IMG/VR virus record: IMGVR_UViG_3300047157_000055
Coordinates: 1 to 37,065 of that record
DNA: 37,065 bases
Strand: one strand, 5' to 3'
From: a virus
Shown here: one piece after another, positions 18,573 through 26,893 of the stretch
Layout: each line of letters begins with the position of its first letter
How positions within the stretch are numbered: position 1 is the stretch's first letter
Notes under the pieces: model-generated
What the model saw: the letters and a program-made list of their open reading frames with translations, nothing else
What the model was told of the DNA's origin: nothing
Database searches by the model: none
Position numbers and translations under genes: made by a program

Positions 18573-19274
18573 CTATGCTGTGCGTTTCCACATATATACT
18601 ACGATATATGGTTGTAAGTTGTTGTGTGCGCCACCACCACCTGTTGAATCAGATGTAACTGTGCCAGTAACATTACCACCTGTCTGAACACCTTCACCTG
18701 AACCACCGCTTGCATTATATTTATCCACAGTATGAGTGTGAGCAGGCAATTCACCTGTAGATAGTGTATGTGTTTCAGCACCACCAGTTGCAGCTAAAGT
18801 ATCAAATGTACCACTAGAAGCCTTACCTACTAAAACTCTACCTTCACCAAAAGCGACCCAAGTTCCCATACCTAACAAAGAAGCAGGGTTTGTAGCAACT
18901 GCCATATTAGTGTAAATAGAACCTACTGGATATACAATTGCATTAATTGCTGCTGCGTCTAAAGCTGCGACTGCTGTTGTAACAAAAGCTGTACTTGCTG
19001 CTTGTGTTGTATTTGTTCCTGCTGAAGCAGTAGGTATAGTTGGAACTCCAGTTACAGTAAGTGTTCCACCTATAGTTGTATTACCTGCTACTGTAACATT
19101 ATTTGCAGCAAAATCTTCTCCACTATCACCATTAGTATCAGCTTTAGAATTAACTGCTGTTCTTACTGTTGTAAATTCAGTATTAAAGTCAGAGCCAGAT
19201 ATTACTTTCGCAGCATCACTATCTGAGAGAGCATCTTTTCCTGACCAATTGACTGCTAAAGTATAATCACTCAT
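18573..19274 (-). CDS. Tail fibre / collar protein with gp10-type C-terminal domain, 233 aa
   Basis: The N-terminal third is phage-specific (SDYTLAVNWSGKDALSDSDA); the middle has Thr/Val-rich beta repeats. The C-terminal 115 residues, from YPVGSIYTNM through GEGRVLVGKA, LPAHTHTVD and the final NNLQPYIVVYMWKRTA, match the conserved domain of baseplate gp10-like and collar fibre proteins, including the His-Thr-His metal site. It probably forms a trimeric receptor-binding or adaptor fibre. It shares ATGA with the preceding tail-tube gene. Confidence 0.8.
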   Translation of the reverse strand: MSDYTLAVNWSGKDALSDSDAAKVISGSDFNTEFTTVRTAVNSKADTNGDSGEDFAANNVTVAGNTTIGGTLTVTGVPTIPTASAGTNTTQAASTAFVTTAVAALDAAAINAIVYPVGSIYTNMAVATNPASLLGMGTWVAFGEGRVLVGKASSGTFDTLAATGGAETHTLSTGELPAHTHTVDKYNASGGSGEGVQTGGNVTGTVTSDSTGGGGAHNNLQPYIVVYMWKRTA

Positions 19275-20868
19275 CGTATTTTCCCTTGTAAAGATATAAT
19301 TGACAAATCTTGAATAGAAGTATCAAAGCCATTAGATACAATATTATGTTTATTTTAAATGTTTAGCACTACCTGTTAATGGAGTCTTATATTCTTGTAA
19401 TCCATAAATAGGTGTATACTTAACAGCCCCATAAAGAAGAAGCTGCTCCATATAAAGCAGTAGTACCTAGTTGCAGCAGGATTTAAAGCTATTTCAGTAG
19501 TAGCTAGAAGAACTAATACTATAATCTTTATACCACTTTACACCTAATGTTGCTCCAGAACCGCCTTCTAATACTAATATTAACTCTTTTAATATAGCAG
19601 AAACTACTGCTTCTCCTAAATAGGTATCCATATAGAGACTAACATCAGCGGTAATAGGAGAATTAGTATAACTAGCTGCCGAACTAACCCAAGCCAAATC
19701 CGTATCAAAATAACCTTCATAGCCTGCTATTCCACCATCTTTTTGTCCTACTAATAAACCAGATATAACTCAGTATGAATCATACTAGCAGGTTCTCTAT
19801 CATTATTAAATGTCCATGTTGTTACTCGAGGTGCTTGATTAGGTGTTATATGTTTAAAATCAAAACATAAGTAATATTCTTTATCTGTAAAAGTCATAAG
19901 TATATAGACACCTTCATCTTCTAAATAAACAGATTTAACAGCAGTACTTTAACCTATATTTCTTATTAAGTATCTTTAATGTTTAACACTATAGTCAGTT
20001 AAAGGTACTTTATCTTTTTCAGTAGTACGGCTAAGTGAGCGCAGTCCTGTAGCAGAAAGAAATACTAAATCATCTCCTACTGCTTGTACCTATCTCTATT
20101 AACTAAACCTACACCACTAATAACTTCATTTAATGACATGTTAGTTACATCGTCAGGGTTGTCATATATAGCTATATTGTTTTTACCAAATATAACTAAC
20201 TGTCCATAAAAAGGAGCAATGCTACTATTTCATCATTACCCCAAACTTTCTTTAAATCTAATAACCTGAACCTGTACCTGTATAATCATCTCCATCTAAT
20301 AAAACAGAGTAATACATTACATCTTTGTTTTCTGTTACTCCTCCTACAAACATTCTACCATAAAAACCCATGCCACAACTAGGGTCAAATGTAGTTACAC
20401 CAGAAGGTTTAGTACTATTGCAAACGCTGCCCATCTAGAACCAGCACTTAAAGCACCATCATATCTTTGAGGTACTATACCTGCATGAAAACAATGTAAT
20501 CTTTCATTAAAGTTTATAAATTGCCAATTACCTGTACTGTTAGCAACGGTATGCTTAACATCAGCACCACTACTAGGAAAAGCAGCATTAGGAGATGTAA
20601 AGTCAACTGTGTAAATACTAGTACCATGACTAGCAAATATTTTATTAGTTCCAGCATCATTATGCTCCACCATAGAACCTATAGCTGTACCACTAGGAAC
20701 TACTTTTTGTTTTAAATCCTTTTCTAAAAGATATTCTACCTGACTCTCTAAGCATTACATTATCAGCAGAGTAAGAAATGAAGGGTCTAAAGATGCAGGG
20801 TTATATTGTGTATTTAAACCATTAACACCTAAATTAGTTAAAGGTTGATATGCTAGTTGTTTAGCCAT
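19271..20868 (-). CDS. Tail tubular protein B-like (T7 gp12-like), several frameshifts
   Basis: Restored length about 530 residues. It opens MAKQLAYQPLTNLGVNGLNT in a TAATG overlap with the tail tube A gene. It then runs through at least six single-base errors: clear pieces are MVEHNDAGTNKIFASHGTSI (20673 down), FDPSCGMGFYGRMFVGGVTE, ERLHCFHAGIVPQRYDGALS, and the end NIIVSNGFDTSIQDLSIISL reaching the stop at 19271. The beta-rich pattern and gene order (A then B) fit the nozzle protein of the podovirus tail. Frame breaks are denser here than in neighbouring genes. Confidence 0.7.
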
Positions 20869-21545
20869 TAGTGAATATTTCCCATAAACCAATCTGATTC
20901 AAACTGAGTATTACCTGCATCCATCATAATAGCTTGTGAAATAGATGAAGCTGCTTCTTGTGCTGCTATAGATGACTGTGTGCCACCATCTTCTCCACGC
21001 TCAGATAAAGCTCTAGCATAAGCTCCTAGTATTAAAGGCTTTGTAGGTATCTTAACAACTGTACTAGCAGTAGTAAGTGCATCTTGATACTTTACTATGT
21101 CAAAAGAAATAGTTTCAGCCTTGTTAGGTGTAGGAGATAAATCTACTTTAAGGTTATTAGAGCTATCTGCTCCGTTAAAACCATAGTAATGAGGTTCTCC
21201 TGTAGAAGCTGTAGGGTATCTTTCTCTATTAAGATAAGCTCTACTTACTTGTACTAATTCATTACCTGTAGCATTATTAATTACATCTATTATTTTAAAC
21301 TCTTGTCCTGAACTTAAACTATAGTTTTTAGTGTCTGCTACTGTAGTTATATTAACAGTTTCTCTAAGTATCTGCCAATCATGGTAAGACTCTATACTTC
21401 TTTTAGCGTCATTAACTAAAGCTCCTATAACTTTATTGTAATCAGATACTGTGCTACTATCGTTAATAGAACCACTCCAATCAGAAGCAATAGGTGTTTC
21501 TCTTAATCTTATTAATACTTCGTTTATTACTTCTCTATATGTCAT
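20868..21545 (-). CDS. Tail tubular protein A-like (T7 gp11-like adaptor), 225 aa
   Basis: A complete 225-residue protein. It begins MTYREVINEVLIRLRE and continues with SDYNKVIGALVNDAKRSIES and YHDWQILR, a pattern typical of podovirus head-to-tail adaptor (gatekeeper) proteins of the gp11 type. It would bind under the portal and connect to the nozzle encoded next. It ends in a TAATG overlap with the tail tube B gene. Confidence 0.8.
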   Translation of the reverse strand: MTYREVINEVLIRLRETPIASDWSGSINDSSTVSDYNKVIGALVNDAKRSIESYHDWQILRETVNITTVADTKNYSLSSGQEFKIIDVINNATGNELVQVSRAYLNRERYPTASTGEPHYYGFNGADSSNNLKVDLSPTPNKAETISFDIVKYQDALTTASTVVKIPTKPLILGAYARALSERGEDGGTQSSIAAQEAASSISQAIMMDAGNTQFESDWFMGNIH

Positions 21546-21812
21546 TTACTTCCCCTTAGCTAATTGCGCACCAAAGTAGAACTCTATTATCATTGTTGCC
21601 CATTGGAATACTTCATCAAACTTTAATACAGCACCTGCTTGTACAGTTACATAGTCTATTGTATCAGGTGTTAGCTGTAAACCTAGTAAACTAGCTCCTT
21701 CAATTACAGTAGGTATTACTGTAGGTACATTAAAAAACACAGGAGCTATCTGTGTAAAGATAATTAAAGCTAATATAACTAGGATAATAATTCTTCTATT
21801 CATAGCAGCCAT
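21546..21812 (-). CDS. Membrane protein, candidate holin, 88 aa
   Basis: Start placed at 21812 (MAAMNRR) or nine bases further at 21803; upstream open frame has no better site and overlaps the previous gene. One strong membrane segment follows the basic start (RRIIILVILALIIFTQIAPV, residues about 6-25); a weaker amphipathic segment lies near the C-terminus, which ends AKGK. Small size, position among three successive membrane genes and absence of any signal peptide cleavage site fit a holin. No endolysin is visible to pair with it. Confidence 0.5.
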   Translation of the reverse strand: MAAMNRRIIILVILALIIFTQIAPVFFNVPTVIPTVIEGASLLGLQLTPDTIDYVTVQAGAVLKFDEVFQWATMIIEFYFGAQLAKGK

Positions 21813-21984
21813 TGGACTTTCTTTTCTGCTGCCATTCTCTAGCTTGGTTAATAGAATCATTCCTAACTTGTAGGTTTTCTATCATCATCTTTTGTTGTTC
21901 TTGTGCTGCTTGACTTTTTAAAGCAAACAACTTAGCAACAAAGCCTAAAGCTATAGGTGCTATATTTGTTAAAAATCCTATCAT
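21796..21984 (-). CDS. Small membrane/coiled-coil protein, 62 aa
   Basis: N-terminal apolar helix (MIGFLTNIAPIALGFVAKLF) followed by a charged, Gln-rich helix. Topology resembles a small holin or inner-membrane spanin with a long soluble tail. ATGA overlap with the preceding gene and overlap with the following one indicate coupled translation. No Rz/Rz1 lipoprotein partner was found. Confidence 0.5.
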   Translation of the reverse strand: MIGFLTNIAPIALGFVAKLFALKSQAAQEQQKMMIENLQVRNDSINQAREWQQKRKSNGCYE

Positions 21985-22184
21985 GCTACTAACCTCAATA
22001 AATTAAACATACCTACTTCAGAAGCTAAAAAGTAAGCAAACCCACCATAAATAAAATATCTAATTTGATTAAGCATATTAAATATCTTTTGTATCTTATC
22101 ATTAGTGTCGTCAATCTTACTAAAAAGCTTAGCTATCTGATTAGAATGTTTGTCTAATTGTAACTGTACTCTTTTGTCATCCAT
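21981..22184 (-). CDS. Small membrane protein with coiled-coil head, 67 aa
   Basis: Residues 1-42 form a charged coiled coil (LDKHSNQIAKLFSKIDDTND); residues about 45-65 are a membrane helix (FIYGGFAYFLASEVGMFNLL). Weak ribosome site. It is the first of three successive membrane genes, so a lysis module is plausible. Confidence 0.5.
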   Translation of the reverse strand: MDDKRVQLQLDKHSNQIAKLFSKIDDTNDKIQKIFNMLNQIRYFIYGGFAYFLASEVGMFNLLRLVA

Positions 22185-22219
22185 TACTTTTTAAACCCTT
22201 TCTTCATCTTAGCGTAACA

Positions 22220-22495
22220 TTACCATTTACTCTTGTTTGCCCAGTAAGCAGCACTCATCTTACCTTTAGATATATTTTTAGCATGTCTAGCTTTAAAAGA
22301 CTTACGCCTAGCTTTCTGTGCTGCTGTTTTAGGATTACTACCTGCTCCAGATACTCCTTGTTGTCCGTATCTAATAGTTTTAATCTTACTTCCTTCTTTA
22401 GCTACTACAACATGACTTTTAGTTTTATGGTTAGGAGTACGCTTAGGTTTGTTATACCCAGATACTCCTGCATTTTTAAGCCTTGAATCAGCCAT
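22220..22495 (-). CDS. Conserved basic phage protein, 91 aa
   Basis: A very basic 91-residue protein beginning MADSRLKNAGVSGYNKPKRT. The centre reads VVVAKEGSKIKTIRYGQQGV, followed by a Lys/Arg/Ala-rich helix KARRKSFKARHAKN and the end AAYWANKSKW. From memory, proteins of this kind are widespread in marine podo- and myophages, but their function is unknown. Nucleic-acid or virion association is likely from charge. It begins in a TAATG overlap with a 24-residue basic gene. Confidence 0.7.
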   Translation of the reverse strand: MADSRLKNAGVSGYNKPKRTPNHKTKSHVVVAKEGSKIKTIRYGQQGVSGAGSNPKTAAQKARRKSFKARHAKNISKGKMSAAYWANKSKW

Positions 22496-22569
22496 TACTT
22501 CTTTTTACCTTTTTTCTTCATTGGTGGGCGACCTCTTGTCTTTCCGTATGTTCCTTTTCCTTGTGGCAT
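22495..22569 (-). CDS. 24-aa basic mini-protein with AT-hook-like GRP core
   Basis: Encodes MPQGKGTYGKTRGRPPMKKK plus four residues, behind CTAGGAGATTATATG. The core RGRPP resembles the minor-groove-binding AT-hook, and the rest is Lys-rich. Stop and next start share a base (TAATG). A tiny gene with a strong ribosome site and an exact overlap is likely real; DNA binding is an inference. Confidence 0.65.
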   Translation of the reverse strand: MPQGKGTYGKTRGRPPMKKKGKKK

Positions 22570-22577
22570 ATAATCTC

Positions 22578-23044
22578 CTAGTTTGCTAGTGGGTTATCTA
22601 AAGACTCTTGTATTCTTTTTTCCATATCTACTTTAGTCTTCTCTACTTTAATTTCAAACCTATCTAATTTAGTATCGTAGTTAGTAAGTTTTGTATCTAC
22701 TGACTGTAATTTAGTATCTACTTTTGACTCTAAGTTCCATTGTGCATTTCGCAAATCTGTCATATCTTTCTTTAATTCTATTTTAATGCGTTAGCATGTT
22801 CTTCTATTCTTATAACATCGCTGAAGTCTTTGCCATTTGTCCAGCTATAGCATCTAAGTCTAAATTTGCTATTCCTTCAACTTTTTGATACATAAGAAAG
22901 CCTCCATACAGTGAACCAACAATCGTTGAAATTAGAGCAAATGCTGCAACCAAACTGGTATATGTAAACTTTAAACCAAGAAATTTTAATCGTTTATCAA
23001 CTAAACCTTCAACTTGTGCTTACTTTTTCTCCTAGATCAGCCAT
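22578..23044 (-). CDS. Membrane-anchored coiled-coil protein, about 155 aa (frameshifted)
   Basis: The start at 23044 shares a base with the preceding stop (TAATG). An N-terminal soluble part (KRLKFLGLKFTYTS) leads into a membrane helix LVAAFALISTIVGSLYGGFL. A long coiled coil with repeated DTKL units follows (WNLESKVDTKLQSVDTKL), ending at 22578. Two or three base errors at 23020, about 22825 and about 22785 break the frame. The layout resembles an inner-membrane spanin or a membrane-tethered periplasmic rod. It closes the secreted-protein cassette. Confidence 0.6.
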
Positions 23045-23450
23045 TAGTTATTAAATGCTCCATCATTTTGTAATTTTTAAGTATTCAATTTCTTGTTTAA
23101 TCTTTCTACTTCTAATCTTCTTCGTTGTAATTCTAGTTGGTAAAGCGTATTACAATTAATTCTTTCACTTGGTCCATCTAAAGGAATAATAATCTAGCAT
23201 ACAAACCTATGTCTTTAGATTGTGGATTATTACCTTCTTTACCTATAATTGGTGTAGCATTGTTTATTACACCTGTCATACCAATCTCAAAGTTAGTACT
23301 ACCACCTATACTATTCTTACAATCTAAATCACCTGCTCTAATACTGTCTGAACCACTTACTGAACTAATACTAGGCAAAGAAAAACTCATTGAGTTACTG
23401 TCTGCTATTACCTGTGAACTTAGTAATAATAAAACTAACCACCGTTTCAC
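23044..23450 (-). CDS. Secreted protein with coiled-coil C-terminus, about 135 aa (frameshifted)
   Basis: It starts with GTG at 23450 overlapping the previous stop (GTGA). The first 17 residues are a clear Sec signal (MKRWLVLLLLSSQVIADS). The mature part reads SMSFSLPSISSVSGSDSIRA, then two Cys and GLYARIIIPLDGPSERINC, then an Arg/Glu-rich coiled coil (LELQRRRLEVERLKQEIEYL), with the stop at 23044. Frame breaks at about 23195, 23110 and 23090. Probably periplasmic or outer-membrane associated. Family not recognised. Confidence 0.6.
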
Positions 23451-23817
23451 TTAAACCTCGAACATATCCTAGATTCTACTATTGGTTTAAAGTCATCATT
23501 GCCTCTAAGTTTAGATGTTGAGCATATGTATTCTAGCTTCTTTTACATTTTTATCATTAACATAAACATCAAATCTAACACGCTTAAATAATTTATTTTA
23601 ATATTTTGTATCTAGTAACAAAAGGTATAGGCTTCCATTCTTTATCAAACACACCAATCTGATACCATTGCACATCGGATCTTTTATTAAACACCTGCAT
23701 TGTGGTCATTTTAGCACTTGGTATAAACGACATTTTCCACTTTGGGTAAGTGGGTGTCATATCATGTGCTGCTACACTACCACATAGCAACAACCACAGT
23801 ATTACTGAGCGATACAT
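23447..23817 (-). CDS. Secreted beta-sandwich protein, possible PapD-like chaperone, about 122 aa (frameshifted)
   Basis: It starts at 23817 inside the end of the pilin-like gene. Signal peptide MYRSVILWLLLCGSVAAHD. The mature part MTPTYPKWKMSFIPSAKMTT, VFNKRSDVQWYQIGVFDKEW, RFDVYVNDKNVKEA and YICSTSKLRG is strongly beta-patterned. It resembles a single immunoglobulin-like domain such as the N-terminal domain of pilus chaperones, though shorter than true PapD proteins (about 220 residues). Two Cys near the end may form a disulfide. Two base errors (about 23600 and 23530) are corrected in this reading. The chaperone role is an inference from fold impression and from the neighbour. Confidence 0.5.
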
Positions 23818-24323
23818 TCTGCTACTACAACTGCTGAATATGAACCACCGGGAAATGCTTTTGTTGTCCACCACCATAGGTAGCAACTGAAGTAACACTA
23901 AACCAAGTTGTTCCTGCATGTGCTAAAGCGTAAGTTCGCATTGCTCCACCATTTGACTGTTGTACTGGCTGCTTGATAACCACTCATATCAGAAGAAGAT
24001 GTTTGGCTACTGCTACTGCTCCTGTCCATACAACTGTGTCACCTAAACTTGGACTTGAACTAAAAGAAGTAGGGTAACTTATCTGTGCTTTGTAAGCATT
24101 AGCTAGAGATGTATCAACACGAACAATAGGTACTTGACCATCACTTGCAGGTAAAGTTGTAAGCGTATACGCATTAGGGTTTCCGTAATAACCAACAGTA
24201 TCAGTATTAACTGTACATCTAGATTCTACATTGCCATTAATATTAGTATTAGCTTCTACTTTTTTGCAAATAAAGAACATCCAGTAAGTCCTAGAACTAA
24301 AATAAAGTAATTAATTTGTTCAT
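23802..24323 (-). CDS. Secreted pilin / spore-coat-U-like protein, about 172 aa (frameshifted)
   Basis: It starts at 24323 in an ATGA overlap. A signal peptide is restored after base corrections (YFILVLGLTGCSLFA). The mature chain: NINGNVESRCTVNTDTVGYY, YTLTTLPASDGQVPIVRVDT, TYALAHAGTTWFSV and a final FPGGSYSAVVVAECIAQ. An early Cys, a late Cys, alternating beta pattern and a G-x-Y-x-x-x-V-V ending are the hallmarks of CsuA/B and spore coat U-type pilins. Frame breaks near 24305, 24262, 24010, 23960 and 23870. A generic secreted beta-sandwich adhesin is the alternative. Confidence 0.5.
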
Positions 24324-25241
24324 TTGTATTGCTCCTGTATCATTTCGTTCATGTAATTTATCTTGTGTTAAACTTCTAAAAACTTTCTATTATCTACTAC
24401 TTTTCCACCTTGTAACAGCTTGTATCACGATAACATCCCACCTTGGAATCTTGCTACATAATAAGAGTTAATATTAGTAGCTTATTCATTGCTTTTAAGA
24501 TAGATGCTTGTGATGCTGTGTTAGCTATAGTTAAAGCATTTTCTGTGAAGCCATTGCTATTTCTAATCGTTCTCTTTCTTCATCTTCTTCTTCTGTTTCT
24601 CTTTCTTCTTCTTTTTATCCAGTAAGGTTGTCACATCCGTTTCTTCTGTTGCATCTGTTAACAAAGTCATCTTCTAAAGCATCATATATTTCTATCTTAG
24701 GTATAACTGGTAATGGTGGTATGTAATTAGGGCAACTTTCATCATTCTGTGCGTTTCTACATAAATCCCATCTGTACATATAAAGTATGGTTACATCTTC
24801 TATACTGCCTGTACCTGTACTTCTAATCCTACCATCACCAAACTGCTCTATTGGTGTGTAAGGTAAAGGTATAACATTCTGTATTTTCCACCATACTTAC
24901 CAGACCAATCTTCTGTGTCTTGAAAACATAACCACCACCAACTTTGTCATTCTCTATTGTAACTGTAAAGTCATCTACTACATTCTTAACTGTTGTGTAG
25001 TTGTAAAGCACACCACTTATATCTAAACCTTCTTCTGCACTAACACCTAAAGTGCCTGTATTCATTTTCCAAGTATTGCCATATAAAGCAGCATTACTGG
25101 TGTAACCAAATGTCGTAACTAAAAGAATATAAAGGCAGCAGCAACAGTACCCATAATGCTAAGAGCCTTATCACGCTTTTCTGCAACACTAATTTCATCT
25201 TTCTCCTTTGGCATTGGTATCTCATCTGTCTTACTGCCCAT
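24320..25241 (-). CDS. Single-pass membrane protein with large exported domain, about 300 aa (many frameshifts)
   Basis: The N-terminal part MGSKTDEIPMPKEKDEISVA is acidic and cytosolic. It is followed by a membrane helix near SIMGTVAAAFIFFLVTTFGY. The exported domain contains GNTWKMNTGTLGVSAEEGLD and VLYNYTTVKNVVDDFTVTIE, then GDGRIRSTGTGSIEDVTILY, NAQNDESCPNYIPPLPVIPK, a Glu/Lys/Arg coiled coil and a C-terminal stretch ending NEMIQEQYK at 24320. At least seven single-base errors interrupt it. It lies inside the coupled secreted cassette; no family recognised. It could anchor or tether the pilin-like partner. Confidence 0.5.
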
Positions 25242-25579
25242 GCTCTCTTAGCCTCATCACCTATCAAACCATCTATAGGGCAGTAAGTTCCAGCTTGACA
25301 TCATTGCAGACCAAACATCTGGGTCTTGACACATCACACTAACTGCTGCGACTTTCATTCCAAACATATACAGCTTTTGTGCTTTCTTTAAGTCTTAAAC
25401 AGTTTTCTTCTGTGTATGTCGTACCTACTGACAATCCTAGTATCTGTGTCTGTACTGAACCACTAGAACTAATCGTACATAAATCACTATTGTTACCACT
25501 ACCAAACTGAGGCGCTATTGCACTAGGTGGTGGACTTAGAAAAAGATATTAATAAAAACAGTATAAATTTTTTAATCAT
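25231..25579 (-). CDS. Secreted Cys-containing protein, about 115 aa (frameshifted)
   Basis: It starts at 25579, overlapping the oxygenase stop. The signal peptide MIKKFILFLLISFS is followed, after one base change, by SPPPSAIAPQFGSGNNSDLC and TYTEENCLRLKE. After further shifts come FGMKVAAVSVMCQDPDVWSA and GTYCPIDGLIGDEAK. Four or more Cys suggest disulfides, fitting a periplasmic location. The exact end is uncertain because the last frame is ambiguous near 25240; I use the stop at 25231. Family not recognised. Confidence 0.5.
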
Positions 25580-26198
25580 TTTTTTCTAAAGTAATATTAC
25601 CTGCTACAGAAATTCTTTCTACATCTGATTTAAAAGCATTAACTGAGTGCATCATCCAAGAAGGAAAAATAAACATATCTCGTTCTTTTGGTAACTCACT
25701 AAATCCATTTATAGAAAAAGGTAAAGGGTCGCCACTATAAAAAGAAATTGCTCCTGCTCCACTATTGTTATATTTGTCTTTACTTTGTTCGTTTTCTTTT
25801 TTTAATACTTCTGGTATTTGTAAATACATAACAAAAGATAAGTCTGCCCAACCACTATGATTATGTCTAGGATTATATTCGTTAGCTTTTTGAAAATTAA
25901 TCCACAATTGACTATCTATAATATTAAAAGGTTTTTTTATATGTGGTGTTGATTGTTGCCATCCTTCCATATATTTATTTTCATACAAATTAAGAAATGT
26001 TTTTATATAAGGTTTAAACCAACTTTTATGATTAGGATAAAAATATTCTTTATCAATCATTCCTGCTAATTCTTTTCTATAATTTAATTTTTCATCAATT
26101 ATTTTTTTACCTTTATCTAACAATTCTTTCTGTAATTCTTTTGTAATTGTTGTTTTAAGTAATAATCCACCCCAATAAGGAAACCAATAATCATTCAT
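25572..26198 (-). CDS. 2-oxoglutarate/Fe(II)-dependent oxygenase, 208 aa
   Basis: Intact 208-residue enzyme. The iron site is visible: YNPRHNHSGWADLSFVMYL (H112, H114) and SWMMHSVNAF (H184), with the 2-oxoglutarate-binding Arg195 in ERISVAGNITL. These match the phage/cyanophage group of putative 2OG-Fe(II) oxygenases (PF13759-like). Such enzymes hydroxylate protein side chains or nucleobases using oxygen and 2-oxoglutarate; the substrate here is unknown. It lies between tail-fibre genes and the secreted cassette and is co-transcribed with both. It starts one base after the zinc-ribbon gene stop. Confidence 0.85.
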   Translation of the reverse strand: MNDYWFPYWGGLLLKTTITKELQKELLDKGKKIIDEKLNYRKELAGMIDKEYFYPNHKSWFKPYIKTFLNLYENKYMEGWQQSTPHIKKPFNIIDSQLWINFQKANEYNPRHNHSGWADLSFVMYLQIPEVLKKENEQSKDKYNNSGAGAISFYSGDPLPFSINGFSELPKERDMFIFPSWMMHSVNAFKSDVERISVAGNITLEKND

Positions 26199-26199
26199 A

Positions 26200-26396
26200 T
26201 TACCACTTACCTATAGGACATTCACTTTTAACTAAAGTTACTTTTGCATCCATAATACAACCACAAGTTTTACATCTGTATAAATTTAACCATTCTAAAT
26301 GGTGTTCACATTTTTTACAAATACTTAATCTTTTTTTTTAATTTCTTCTGTAACAAATATTTTTTTGTTGCTTGTATCTTTAAAAATTATCTTCAT
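26200..26396 (-). CDS. Zinc-ribbon small protein, about 65 aa (frameshift in an A run)
   Basis: It starts in an ATGA overlap with the previous gene. The N-terminal part is Lys-rich (MKIIFKDTSNKKIFVTEE). A run of nine A residues near 26332 contains a one-base error. The C-terminal part ICKKCEHHLEWLNLY, CKTCGCIMDAKV and ECPIGKW gives two CxxC-type pairs plus a final Cys, a zinc ribbon I have seen beside phage 2OG oxygenases. It may assist the oxygenase or the tail genes. Confidence 0.65.
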
Positions 26397-26884
26397 ACAA
26401 AAGTATCATCTTCCCATTTTAACGTAATTTCACCTGACTTATATGTAGTTGCTGTAGGATAAACAGGAGCATCTGGAGCTCCATCTGCTAACACTAACTC
26501 ATCATTACCATCTTCGTTGACAACTATACTTGTATAAGTGTCTAACCAAGTGTTGTAGTTTGTTTGCCAAGTATCAACATCTGCTTTAAGAAGAACATCT
26601 GCAACTACTTTAATTACTGTAGTTCCTTTACTAGCTTGTACTAATGTCATTTGTGATGTTGAGTAATCTATAATTCCATCCCCATCTGCATCTGTAATTG
26701 CTGATTTATAATGTAGTGGTGTTGAAGCTGACGCTCCTCCTCCGTGTGTAACAGTAGGCCCAGATAAAACTTCAATGTATTGATTACAACTATGTGCTTG
26801 TCCTGTATAAGTTAATTGTAATTCTAAAGTATCATCAGCAGTATAAGTACCGCCTAATATTCTTTTTGCTTTTAAATTTGCCAT
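26393..26884 (-). CDS. Putative virion/tail protein with DxDGDG motif, 163 aa
   Basis: A 163-residue beta-rich protein. N-terminal ILGGTYTADDTLELQLTYTG suggests a beta sandwich. Residues near 68-76 read DADGDGIID, a calcium-binding loop of the EF-hand/thrombospondin type 3 kind. The C-terminus ends KWEDDTFV. It stands directly after the glycine-rich adhesin and before the zinc-ribbon and oxygenase genes, so a tail-tip or fibre-associated role is likely. Good ribosome site (AAGGAATATT). Confidence 0.55.
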   Translation of the reverse strand: MANLKAKRILGGTYTADDTLELQLTYTGQAHSCNQYIEVLSGPTVTHGGGASASTPLHYKSAITDADGDGIIDYSTSQMTLVQASKGTTVIKVVADVLLKADVDTWQTNYNTWLDTYTSIVVNEDGNDELVLADGAPDAPVYPTATTYKSGEITLKWEDDTFV

Positions 26885-26893
26885 AATATTCCT

